A stretch of 64,000 nucleotides of DNA from Murimonas intestini (lineage in GTDB: Bacteria; Bacillota; Clostridia; Lachnospirales; Lachnospiraceae): contig NZ_JANKBI010000002.1 in the NCBI RefSeq assembly GCF_024622195.1, positions 124,001 to 188,000 of the forward strand, in the 5' to 3' direction. Position numbers and translations under genes: made by a program. Positions 35,765 through 42,691 of the stretch are shown here, one piece after another; positions within the stretch are counted from its first letter, which is position 1, and each line of letters opens with the position of its first letter. The notes beneath the pieces were generated by a model. It did no database searches. It had not been told where the DNA came from and saw only the letters and a list, made by a program, of their open reading frames with translations.

Positions 35765-36115
35765 ATGAATATGACATTAGCTGAGTTCACAGAAAAACTT
35801 GTGCCCATATCTGATTTCAGCAAGGGCAAGGCCGGGAAGATTTTTACAGATGTTGAGGAGAACAATAACGAGTACATTGTTTTAAGAAATAATCAGCCAA
35901 CGGCTGTGCTGATATCTCTTAAGGAGTATAAAGAAACTCAGGAGAAAGCCGCCAAACTGGAAAAACTGCTTGAAACAGTGGAAAATATGAATCTACTGAA
36001 ACTTGCCAAGAGCAGGGATAATACAAATACAACTTCTTTTGAATCTTTTGTCGCTGAAGAAGGATACTCTTTGGATGAGTTAAAAGAACTTGCTGAAAGT
36101 GTGGAATTTGAATAA
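35765..36115 (+). CDS. Phd/YefM-family antitoxin
   Basis: The 116-residue protein starts with a Phd/YefM fold: VPISDFSKGKAGKIF, then EYIVLRNNQPTAVLISLKEYKET. This part binds DNA as a dimer, and a C-terminal acidic tail normally wraps the toxin. It is longer than the usual 80-90 residues; the extra residues near 65-95 form a charged helix. GAAGGGAG precedes the ATG. The stop overlaps the ATG of a RelE-like gene by one base, the typical type II layout, but that toxin gene is broken. Confidence 0.82.
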   Translation: MNMTLAEFTEKLVPISDFSKGKAGKIFTDVEENNNEYIVLRNNQPTAVLISLKEYKETQEKAAKLEKLLETVENMNLLKLAKSRDNTNTTSFESFVAEEGYSLDELKELAESVEFE

Positions 36116-36461
36116 TGGCATGGAAAATACGGATTACAGATGAGGCCAAAAAGGATTATAGGAAGATTGAGAACAGTGTGCGAAAGCAGGTATTATTAAG
36201 GTATCAGAAGCGCCGCTGCCGAGCCCTGATGGGTATGGTAAACCTCTTGGGCATAAGGGAAACAATAATCTGACCGGATTTTTTTAGATCAAGTATAGAG
36301 GGATTGGGATTCGTGTAGTCTATACACTTGCCTTAGAGGAAAAAGCCATGAATATTATAGTTATCTCTCAAAGAGACGATGATTTTTGCTATGAGATGAC
36401 TGCTAAATTATATGAGAAGTATGGTAATGATATTTTTAAAAACATATTTGGAGAATTTTGA
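36115..36461 (+). pseudogene. Disrupted RelE/ParE-type toxin gene
   Basis: The frame opens MAWKIRITDEAKKDYRKIENSVRKQV and then shifts: the matching continuation, KVSEAPLPSPDGYGKPL, is in another frame from 36198. A one-base loss near 36190-36197 explains this. The second frame then has an in-frame TAG (36285-36287) before KYRGIGIRVVYTLALEE ... NIIVISQRDDDFCYEM, which ends at a TGA at 36459-36461. Taken together the pieces cover a whole RelE-family mRNA interferase of about 115 residues. With two lesions the toxin is dead unless recoded, while the antitoxin gene is intact. Confidence 0.82.
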
Positions 36462-36473
36462 TAAAGAACTCGG

Positions 36474-36515
36474 ACACCAGCGGGGTAAGCAGCTAATCCC
36501 TAGCTGGTGTTTTTG
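36474..36515 (+). terminator. Rho-independent terminator of the toxin-antitoxin locus
   Basis: ACACCAGC (36474-36481) pairs perfectly with GCTGGTGT (36503-36510), followed by TTTTTG. It lies 12 bases after the end of the toxin remnant. Confidence 0.85.
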
Positions 36516-36800
36516 TGGGGCAAACCCATAATTTAATCCTTGCGGATGGGCGCGCTTCGCACAATAATGTATGGGATGCACGAAGGTGTATAATATTTCC
36601 GGCTAATCGGCAGTTGTGTATTTCCCCGGCAAGGGAGCTGCAGAGGGTTTAGAGGAAAGTATAAATAATTAAATAAGGGTTTATTTAAGAATTATTTATG
36701 GTTTTTTGAAAGCGGTTGTAGTATAATAGCCGCAAGCATGTGAGTCAATCGCTTCAATATGCCGGGATACAGCGTAAAAACGGCAGAAAACGGAGAGTAT
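36516..36800. other. Intergenic region before the DUF5685 operon
   Basis: About 285 bases with no supported gene. TATAAT at 36722-36727 is a plausible -10 for the downstream operon, but its -35 (TGGTTT at 17 bases) is poor. The stretch 36530-36640 is more GC-rich than its flanks and contains a short GCGCGCTTCGC element; I see no known RNA in it. Confidence 0.4.
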
Positions 36801-37658
36801 ATGTTTGGATATTTGACGATCTATAAACCGGAATTAAAATTTAAGGAATTTTATAAGTATAAGGCATATTACTGCGGGCTGTGCAGGACACTCAAAGAAG
36901 AGTATGGTTTTTCAGGACAGATGACGCTGACTTATGATATGACGTTTGTTATCATCCTTCTCACTTCCCTGTATGAGTGCGGGACAACGCAGAGCCTTCA
37001 TCACTGCAAGGTGCATCCTGTCAAAAAGATACCTATGCTGCAGAATGAGATGACGGACTACTGCGCCGCTATGAATATGGTGCTTTCCTATTACCATCTT
37101 CTGGATGACTGGAAGGATGAGAAGAGCATACCGGGCCTGGCAGGGATGAAGCTGCTTAATAAAAATGTGGGGAAAATAATTCACACATATAAGAAAAAGT
37201 GTGGTATAATACAAGATTGTCTGAGACGTTTGTCAGAGTGCGAAAAGCAGGGTGTAACAGATATTGACAAAGTATCAGGCTGTTTCGGGGATTTAATGGG
37301 AGAACTGCTTGTATATAAAGAAGATACGTGGGAGCCTGTCCTGCGCAGGATGGGGTTTTTCCTGGGAAAATTCATCTATCTGCTGGATGCCTATGATGAT
37401 CTTGAAAAAGATATCAAGAAGAAGAACTATAACCCGTTAAAGCCTTTGTATGGAGAAAAAGATTATGAAGAACACTGCCGCGAACTGCTGCTGATGATGA
37501 TGGCAGAGTGCAGCAGTGAATTTGAAAAGCTTCCGTGTATTCAGGACGAAGAGATATTACGGAATATCCTGTATGCAGGTGTGTGGACGAAGTATAATAA
37601 AATACAGAAGGAATTAAACGAAGGAAAGGAACAGAATAATGGTCAGCAACCCATATGA
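36801..37658 (+). CDS. DUF5685-family protein with Asp-rich motifs
   Basis: The 285-residue all-helical protein opens MFGYLTIYKPELKF, with Cys25-x2-Cys28 (YYCGLCRTL) and a later His/Cys cluster (LHHCKVH, 66-72), the features by which I recognise DUF5685. Two Asp-rich motifs stand out: LLDDWKDE (Asp102-Asp103-x2-Asp106) and LDAYDDLEKD (Asp196-204). Their form and helical setting resemble the metal-diphosphate motifs of trans-isoprenyl synthases; this likeness is my own reading. The start at 36801 follows CGGAGAG. It overlaps the J-domain gene by 20 bases, so they act together, possibly in a membrane-linked or chaperone process. No activity is known to me. Confidence 0.7.
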   Translation: MFGYLTIYKPELKFKEFYKYKAYYCGLCRTLKEEYGFSGQMTLTYDMTFVIILLTSLYECGTTQSLHHCKVHPVKKIPMLQNEMTDYCAAMNMVLSYYHLLDDWKDEKSIPGLAGMKLLNKNVGKIIHTYKKKCGIIQDCLRRLSECEKQGVTDIDKVSGCFGDLMGELLVYKEDTWEPVLRRMGFFLGKFIYLLDAYDDLEKDIKKKNYNPLKPLYGEKDYEEHCRELLLMMMAECSSEFEKLPCIQDEEILRNILYAGVWTKYNKIQKELNEGKEQNNGQQPI

Positions 37659-38277
37659 AATATTAGGAATTTCACCGAATGCCTCAGATGATGAGGTTAA
37701 GAAGGCATATAGAGAATTGAGCCGGAAATATCATCCGGACTCTTATGCAAATAATCCACTGGCAGATCTGGCAGAAGAGAAATTTAAAGAAGTGCAGGAA
37801 GCATACAACCAGATCATGGACGAACGTTCAAAGGGCTACAGCTCATCAGGCTACGGTTCGGGCAGCAGCAGCGGATATTCGGGAAGCAGTTCATCTGGAG
37901 GATCAAGTTCCTCAGAGATGACGGCTGTCTATAACTTTATCAACAGTAGGCATTACCAGGATGCATTAAATGTGCTCAATAGAATGAGCAATAGAGATGC
38001 CAGATGGTATTACTGCAGTGCGGTGGCTAACAGCGGACTTGGCAACAATGCTGCTGCTCTTGAACATGCAAGGCAGGCAGTCAATATGGAACCGAACAAT
38101 CCTGAGTATTCTAATTTCCTCAACCAGCTTCAGTGGAATGGCCAGCGCTACCAGACTAATCCATATGGAGGCGGAGCGGGACGCCCGGCATATTCTACAG
38201 GAAATTGCTGCTGTGACTTGTGGATTGCGGATTCATGCTGTGAATGTATGGGAGGAGATCTTTGTCCATGCATGTAA
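37639..38277 (+). CDS. J-domain protein with Ser/Gly linker and Cys-rich tail
   Basis: The 212-residue protein has an N-terminal J domain (residues 4-65) with the essential His32-Pro-Asp34, so it can stimulate an Hsp70. A Ser/Gly-rich linker follows (about 68-97), then a helical TPR-like region (about 98-165), and a tail with eight cysteines among the last 25 residues (NCCCDLW, SCCEC, LCPCM). It lacks the zinc-finger and client-binding domains of DnaJ, so it is a specialised co-chaperone. The tail may bind metal or be anchored. It overlaps genes on both sides (20 and 10 bases). Confidence 0.82.
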   Translation: MVSNPYEILGISPNASDDEVKKAYRELSRKYHPDSYANNPLADLAEEKFKEVQEAYNQIMDERSKGYSSSGYGSGSSSGYSGSSSSGGSSSSEMTAVYNFINSRHYQDALNVLNRMSNRDARWYYCSAVANSGLGNNAAALEHARQAVNMEPNNPEYSNFLNQLQWNGQRYQTNPYGGGAGRPAYSTGNCCCDLWIADSCCECMGGDLCPCM

Positions 38278-38807
38278 ATGCGAAAAAACTGGCTTTTTCA
38301 GGACTGGCGCTGGCGCTCTGTGTATTGGCGATCGTACTCAGCGGCATAATAGAATTTAATACACTATTTCTGCTGGGACTGGCGTCTTTCCTTATAGGTA
38401 TTATTATACGGGAATGCGGTATGGGCCTGGGATTTGGGTTTTACCTGGGGGCTATTCTGCTGGGCGTGATACTGGCGCCTAATAAGCTCTATTGCATCAC
38501 TTTTGGGGCCATGGGCCTTTATGTGGTGGCAATAGAATTTTGCTGGCGCCATCTGGGCCGGCTGCACACAAAAATGAACAAGCGTGTACTGTTCTGGATC
38601 ATTAAGTATATTGTTTTTAATATCATATACCTTCCTATGTTGCTGCTGTTTCCAAAGCTGCTGTTTGCAGGAGAGATGAGCAATACCTTCCTTCTCATAG
38701 CTGCAGTGGGCGGACAGGCGGTAGTTTTCATCTATGACAGGGCTTATGAATATTTTCAGGGGCATGTCTGGACAAAGTTCAGGAAGAGGATAGGATTTGA
38801 ATTGTAG
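38268..38807 (+). CDS. Small polytopic membrane protein of the J-domain operon
   Basis: The 179-residue protein has about six membrane helices (roughly residues 7-27, 33-50, 56-75, 78-97, 113-138, 147-165). The ATG at 38268 follows GGAGGAG inside the J-domain gene; an earlier ATG at 38244 has no such site. I do not recognise the family. It could anchor the Cys-rich J protein at the membrane, as the only membrane partner in the operon; that is inference. A repeat and a terminator follow. Confidence 0.6.
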   Translation: MHVNAKKLAFSGLALALCVLAIVLSGIIEFNTLFLLGLASFLIGIIIRECGMGLGFGFYLGAILLGVILAPNKLYCITFGAMGLYVVAIEFCWRHLGRLHTKMNKRVLFWIIKYIVFNIIYLPMLLLFPKLLFAGEMSNTFLLIAAVGGQAVVFIYDRAYEYFQGHVWTKFRKRIGFEL

Positions 38808-38815
38808 GAAGAATG

Positions 38816-38844
38816 GTAACTGTGAAGGTACTGAACAGTTACGG
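38816..38844. repeat. Dispersed repeat, copy R2
   Basis: GTAACTGT (38816-38823) and ACAGTTAC (38835-38842) form a perfect inverted repeat around GAAGGTACTGA. The 29 bases match 62410-62438 at 26 positions, so this is one family member rather than a chance hairpin. Confidence 0.7.
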
Positions 38845-38866
38845 AGAATGTATATTAATCATACAT

Positions 38867-38919
38867 AAAGGCACCAGGGGTGTGTTTTGCATATTGCAGA
38901 TCACTTTGGGTGCCTTTTT
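38867..38919 (+). terminator. Terminator of the DUF5685/J-domain operon
   Basis: AAAGGCACC (38867-38875) pairs with GGTGCCTTT (38909-38917) with T residues to 38919. The 33-base interior can fold further. It ends the + strand operon before the convergent Crp/Fnr gene. Confidence 0.8.
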
Positions 38920-38931
38920 GTTTTAACTAAG

Positions 38932-38998
38932 AAGAACTTGTGTGACTATTTGCGGCACTGCGCTTTTACCGGGGCCGTGAATAGTCACACAAGTTCTT
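38932..38998. repeat. Long palindrome covering the Crp/Fnr gene's stop codon
   Basis: AAGAACTTGTGTGACTATT (38932-38950) and its perfect 19-base complement (38980-38998) flank a 29-base loop. The right arm includes the stop codon of the minus-strand Crp/Fnr gene. It may end that transcript, but A/T tracts beyond the arms are short. Confidence 0.75.
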
Positions 38999-39707
38999 AT
39001 TCACCACCTATTGAGGTGGGAGTTTTATCTGCTTTCAAGATAAAATTATTTTTCCGGTAATCGAGTATCCCATCCTTTTTAAGCTTGGACAGCTCTGCGG
39101 ACATGGCGCTTCTTTCTACGCAGAGATAGTCGGCCAGCTCCTGACGGTCAAAGGGTATGGTAAAATGGCTGTTTTCTGCCTTTACTGCCTGTTCTGACAG
39201 ATATGAGAGAAGTTTTTCTCTTGTGCTGCGCTTAGTCATATGCCCCAGCTTTTCCATAAGCATTTTATTTTTCATGGCAAGGATTTTCAGCATGTTTTGA
39301 ATAAGCCCTGTGTGAAAAGTACACGCGGAGGAGCAGGTAGTGATAACTTTTCTGTAGTCGATAAACATGACTGTACAATCCTGGGCAGCTACTGCATTGA
39401 CAGGAAGAGAAGTCGCCCCGGCACAGGCAAAAGCCTCTCCAAATAGTTCACCGGGCCCGATATTTGCGATTATCGAGCGGTTTCCCCAGAAATCTTCCTT
39501 TATAATATGGATATCCCCCTGGAGCACAAGCCCCACATCTCTGGCAGGACTGCCTGCGGAAAGGATATATTCCCCTTTGAAATAAGAAGAGCGGCTGGCC
39601 CTCAGGCATGTCAGCATGGCAGAAATGTCTTCAGGAGCGATTCCTGTAAAAAGAGGGCTTGATTTTATCACTTCACTGTAAATCTCAAAATCTTTAATTG
39701 TATTCAT
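38997..39707 (-). CDS. Crp/Fnr-family transcriptional regulator (HcpR candidate)
   Basis: The 236-residue regulator has an N-terminal cyclic-nucleotide-binding-like barrel (residues 20-130, GEYILSAGSPARDVGLVLQGDIHII), a dimer helix (about 135-165), and a C-terminal Crp winged helix (DRQELADYLCVERSAMSAELSKLKKDG). It lacks an N-terminal Fnr-type cysteine cluster; only Cys residues near 125-129 (TTCSSACTFH) could bind a cluster or heme. It lies 2.3 kb before the ferredoxin-hcp operon, whose promoter has a CRP-spaced palindrome. In clostridia and other anaerobes HcpR-type Crp/Fnr proteins control hcp under nitrosative stress, so this gene is the likely regulator. Confidence 0.8.
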   Translation of the reverse strand: MNTIKDFEIYSEVIKSSPLFTGIAPEDISAMLTCLRASRSSYFKGEYILSAGSPARDVGLVLQGDIHIIKEDFWGNRSIIANIGPGELFGEAFACAGATSLPVNAVAAQDCTVMFIDYRKVITTCSSACTFHTGLIQNMLKILAMKNKMLMEKLGHMTKRSTREKLLSYLSEQAVKAENSHFTIPFDRQELADYLCVERSAMSAELSKLKKDGILDYRKNNFILKADKTPTSIGGE

Positions 39708-40062
39708 GAATTATTTTCCTAATCATTTCGGGATGTTCTCATCCACATTATTTTCGGTGGAGCCTGACAATTTGGGGTGCAGACTCGACGGAAGTATAGT
39801 AATAGTCTAATACTGTGGCCGGGATGTGTCAATTCTAAAGTCGGTCGTGAATGTTCAGAAATACTCACTACGGTAAATGCACAGACTTGCTGAATAGTTA
39901 CAAATTAATCTGAAAAAGGATAACCTCTTGATTGATAAAACTGCTTGTAGAGACAGTATAAAAATGGTATTCTTTTCATAGGCGGTGGCTGGGACAAATC
40001 CGTATTTGAAACAGGCCATCAGGCTGCGATTTTGTTTAATTGGAAAATGTGGAGGTATGCCA
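39708..40062. other. Intergenic region holding repeat copy R3
   Basis: The 355 bases between the Crp/Fnr start and the acetyltransferase contain no supported gene. Repeat R3 lies at 39872-39901 (GGTAAATGCACAGAC then TTGCTGAATAGTTAC). It matches 27801-27823 closely and the reverse complement of 54816-54845 at 26 of 30 bases. GC drops sharply to the right of the repeat, marking the edge of an AT-rich insert. Confidence 0.55.
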
Positions 40063-40626
40063 ATGGCAGTGAGAATTTCAGAAAATAGAAATGGGTTGAT
40101 AGAAACCGAACGCCTTCTCATTAGAGAAATGGAGCAGTCGGATTTTGATACATTGTGCAAAATATTGTGTGATGAGGAAGTAATGTGTGCTGCTTATGAA
40201 AGCGCATTCAGCTTAGAAGAAGTACAGAATTGGCTTAACAGACATTTTAAAAGATATGCAGAGTACGGTTTTGGACTTTGGGCTGTTGTTTTAAAAGAAA
40301 CAAATGAAATGATAGGCCAATGTGGTTTGACGTTTCAAGGCTGGAGAGATAAAGAAGTATTAGAAATAGGATATTTGTTTCAAAAAGCGTATTGGCACAA
40401 AGGTTATGCAACAGAAGCAGCGATTGCTTGTAAAGAATACGCATTCAAAGTTCTTAATGCAAGTAACGTATATTCTATTGTCAGGGACACAAATATAGCC
40501 GCTCAAAATGTCGCTGTCCGAAACGGTATGAAGATTATTGATAAAGATACCAAGAATTTCAGATATATAGATATGGATTTTTATCTGTATTCTGCAGGTC
40601 AAACAGATGAGACTTGGTTCATTTAG
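40063..40626 (+). CDS. GNAT-family N-acetyltransferase (RimJ/RimL type)
   Basis: The 187-residue protein has the GNAT pattern of RimJ/RimL enzymes: ETERLLIREMEQSDFDTL, then VLEIGYLFQKAYWHKGYATEAA (acetyl-CoA binding, Q/R-x-x-G-x-G/A-like) and SIVRDTNIAAQNVAVRNGM. These acetylate amino groups of proteins or small molecules. The ATG at 40063 follows GGAGG by 7 bases. Base composition is clearly more AT-rich than the long operons around it, which suggests acquisition. The substrate is unknown. Confidence 0.85.
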   Translation: MAVRISENRNGLIETERLLIREMEQSDFDTLCKILCDEEVMCAAYESAFSLEEVQNWLNRHFKRYAEYGFGLWAVVLKETNEMIGQCGLTFQGWRDKEVLEIGYLFQKAYWHKGYATEAAIACKEYAFKVLNASNVYSIVRDTNIAAQNVAVRNGMKIIDKDTKNFRYIDMDFYLYSAGQTDETWFI

Positions 40627-40705
40627 ATTATCAGTGCCGAATGATTACAAGATAAAATCTTGTTCAGTATCATTATTAGATTATGATTGATAAGGGGGAT
40701 AAATT

Positions 40706-41260
40706 ATGTTTTGTTTAGAATGTGGCGAAGCTATTCCAGATGGAAGTGTTACTTGCCCTAAATGTGGTGCAGTAATAAAGAAAGATATTGATAATTCAAG
40801 TGATGAACAGGCGGTTGTATATGCGTCTCAAAATGTAACTGAACAAGAGATCTCACAAAAGCCCCCACTTAGTAAAAAGTTGCCAAAACAAGTTTACATT
40901 GGAATTGCAGCCGTTGTAGGTATAGTGATTATATTCTTTATTGTAAATGCAGTGAATAAGGCAAATTTAAAGAAAGCACTTGTAAAAGAATGGTACGATA
41001 CAGAGGATTCAATTATCAAAGTATTAGATATTGAGGATGGTAAAATGGAGTATCGGCTAGAGACAGGATATAGTTGGATGGATATGTCGATGGGCACATA
41101 CGATTGGAAGCCTGCAGGAAAAAATAAAATCAAGATCAAAATGTACCAAGATAAATATGAAACATATACTATTGAATTTAATGATGATAAGACTTCATTC
41201 AAAATTAGCCCTGCTATAACAAGCGTGGATGATAATGAGCATTGGTATCATATAGACTAA
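40706..41260 (+). CDS. Zinc-ribbon membrane protein
   Basis: The 184-residue protein begins with a zinc ribbon (CLECGEAIPDGSVTCPKCG, two CxxC knuckles), a polar linker, one membrane helix (about 56-77, IGIAAVVGIVIIFFIVNAVN) and an extracytoplasmic domain of about 105 residues. The last domain (KEWYDTEDSIIKVLDI ... MGTYDWKPAGKNKIKI) looks like a small beta-rich fold seen in other secreted Firmicutes proteins; no function is known. It is AT-rich like its neighbours and has AAGGGGG before the start. Confidence 0.7.
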   Translation: MFCLECGEAIPDGSVTCPKCGAVIKKDIDNSSDEQAVVYASQNVTEQEISQKPPLSKKLPKQVYIGIAAVVGIVIIFFIVNAVNKANLKKALVKEWYDTEDSIIKVLDIEDGKMEYRLETGYSWMDMSMGTYDWKPAGKNKIKIKMYQDKYETYTIEFNDDKTSFKISPAITSVDDNEHWYHID

Positions 41261-41293
41261 TTTAATATATCAAATTATTAATAGAGTTTATCC

Positions 41294-41322
41294 AGTTACT
41301 GTTCACGGAGTGAACAGTAACT
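41294..41322. repeat. Palindromic repeat, copy P2
   Basis: AGTTACTGTTCAC (41294-41306) and its perfect complement (41310-41322) flank GGA. The inner 25 bases are identical to copy P1 at 26568-26592, over 14 kb away. Confidence 0.85.
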
Positions 41323-41445
41323 TTATCCAATCCAAACCTTAGTAAAATCAAGACATTGCAGAATTATTTGTAACACAATATAATAGATTTTAAGTGTTAT
41401 TAAAAATAAGTATTAGCAATCGTAATTTGACGGAGGAATTGTGTA

Positions 41446-41793
41446 ATGAAAGTTACAATAGAAGAACTGCAGGAATATTTATTTGACCATTATAGCAGTG
41501 GCGGAATCGACCAGAGCTTATTTATGAAGCTGGTAGAAGAAATAGGTGAGGTGGCAGAGGTACTAAATAAAAAGGCTGGAAGAAAATCAACTGGCAGGGA
41601 AGATTTGCAGGCACAATTGGGGAATGAATTAGCTGATGTGATACATTATGCTGTAGCTATTGCAGCATTAAACGGGATTGATATGAATGATGTTATCATT
41701 AACAAGGATAAAGAGGCTTCTATAAAGTATAATCATAAAACAAATTTGGAGCAGTTTATCTTGAATAAAAGAGATGATAACACGAGCCGGTAG
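41446..41793 (+). CDS. MazG-like nucleotide pyrophosphohydrolase
   Basis: The 115-residue all-helical protein has the MazG-type metal motif KLVEEIGEVAEVLNKK (ExxE) paired with NELADVIHYAVAIA (ExxD). Such enzymes split NTPs or dNTPs to the monophosphate and pyrophosphate, as a house-cleaning or stress function. Single-domain forms of this length are common in Firmicutes and phages. It follows the zinc-ribbon gene in the AT-rich part and has GGAGG before the ATG. Confidence 0.85.
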   Translation: MKVTIEELQEYLFDHYSSGGIDQSLFMKLVEEIGEVAEVLNKKAGRKSTGREDLQAQLGNELADVIHYAVAIAALNGIDMNDVIINKDKEASIKYNHKTNLEQFILNKRDDNTSR

Positions 41794-41904
41794 ATTTCAA
41801 AATACTAAACATGATGAGTTTAAAAATGGACAGGATGAAATTAACGGAAAGACATATGACAGCCTGACTGTTTATTGGAAGGGATTTATAATGGATGAGA
41901 GGAA

Positions 41905-41940
41905 GGAGCCGGGAACTTATTGTTTCCGGCTCCGTTTTTT
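41905..41940 (+). terminator. Rho-independent terminator before the hcp operon
   Basis: GGAGCCGGGAAC (41905-41916) pairs with GTTTCCGGCTCC (41922-41933) with one G-T pair, followed by a run of T to 41940. Confidence 0.9.
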
Positions 41941-41955
41941 GACTTATATTTAAAA

Positions 41956-41996
41956 ATGTTGTTTTTCCAACATACTTTTTAAAAGAAAAATAGTAT
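41956..41996 (+). promoter_or_regulatory. Candidate HcpR operator and promoter of ferredoxin-hcp
   Basis: ATGTTG (41956-41961) and CAACAT (41968-41973) form a perfect palindrome with a 6-base centre, the TGTTG-N6-CAACA spacing of Crp/Fnr sites. TAGTAT at 41991-41996 can serve as -10; the place of a -35 is taken by the right half-site. The palindrome centre would be about 40 bases before the start of transcription, as in class II activation. The regulator link is inference. Confidence 0.6.
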
Positions 41997-42026
41997 CCTT
42001 GTCTCATCAGATGAAGGAGGAAAGCT

Positions 42027-42668
42027 ATGCTGAGAAAAATCATTAAAATAGACGAAGAGAAATGCAATGGCTGCGGGCTTTGTGTGTCGGCGTGTCATGA
42101 AGGCGCTATAGAGATTATCGATGGAAAAGCCAGGCTTGTGAGAGAACACTTTTGTGACGGGCTGGGGGACTGCCTGCCTTCATGCCCTGAGGATGCCATT
42201 TCATTTGAAGAGAGGGAGGCTCCTGCTTATCAAAAACTGCCCTGCGGATGTCCGGTGACACCCGGTATACATGACAACGAATGCAGGGAAAGCCGGCTTT
42301 CCCAATGGCCGGTGCAGATAAAGCTGGTGCCTGCCAGAGCCGGATTCTTTGATGAGGCAGAGCTTCTGGTGGCGGCTGACTGTACGGCCTATGCTTATGG
42401 AGATTTTCATGAACGCTTTATGAAAGGCAGGATCACTCTTGTGGGCTGTCCGAAACTGGACGGGGAAGATTATGCCAAGAAGCTGACTGAAATCATTAAG
42501 AATAATGATATAAAAGATATGACTGTAGTCAGGATGGAAGTGCCATGCTGCGGCGGATTGGAGAGGGCTGGTGCAGCAGCGGTGAAGAACAGCGGAAAAT
42601 CTATACCATGGCGGGTGGTTACTATATCTGTGGATGGAGAGATACTGAAAGAACAGTTAACAGATTAA
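42027..42668 (+). CDS. 4Fe-4S ferredoxin-type protein of the hcp operon
   Basis: The 213-residue protein has two ferredoxin cluster motifs, CNGCGLCVSACHEGA (about 13-27) and CDGLGDCLPSCPEDA (about 44-58). A Cys-containing linker (KLPCGCPVTPG) and a C-terminal domain of about 130 residues (VAADCTAYAYGDFHERFMKGR, VGCPKLDG, MEVPCCGGLERA) follow. It lies directly before hcp with the same promoter, and in clostridia such proteins are the electron donors for Hcp. AAGGAGGAAAG precedes the ATG. The C-terminal domain probably binds a further metal site, given its conserved Cys pairs. Confidence 0.85.
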   Translation: MLRKIIKIDEEKCNGCGLCVSACHEGAIEIIDGKARLVREHFCDGLGDCLPSCPEDAISFEEREAPAYQKLPCGCPVTPGIHDNECRESRLSQWPVQIKLVPARAGFFDEAELLVAADCTAYAYGDFHERFMKGRITLVGCPKLDGEDYAKKLTEIIKNNDIKDMTVVRMEVPCCGGLERAGAAAVKNSGKSIPWRVVTISVDGEILKEQLTD

Positions 42669-42691
42669 TGATCAAACAGGAGGATAATAAA

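Noticed and set aside
42545..42691. N-terminal extension of hcp
   Set aside because: The extension overlaps the ferredoxin gene out of frame, while the ATG at 42692 has AGGAGG upstream and gives the normal Hcp N-terminus.
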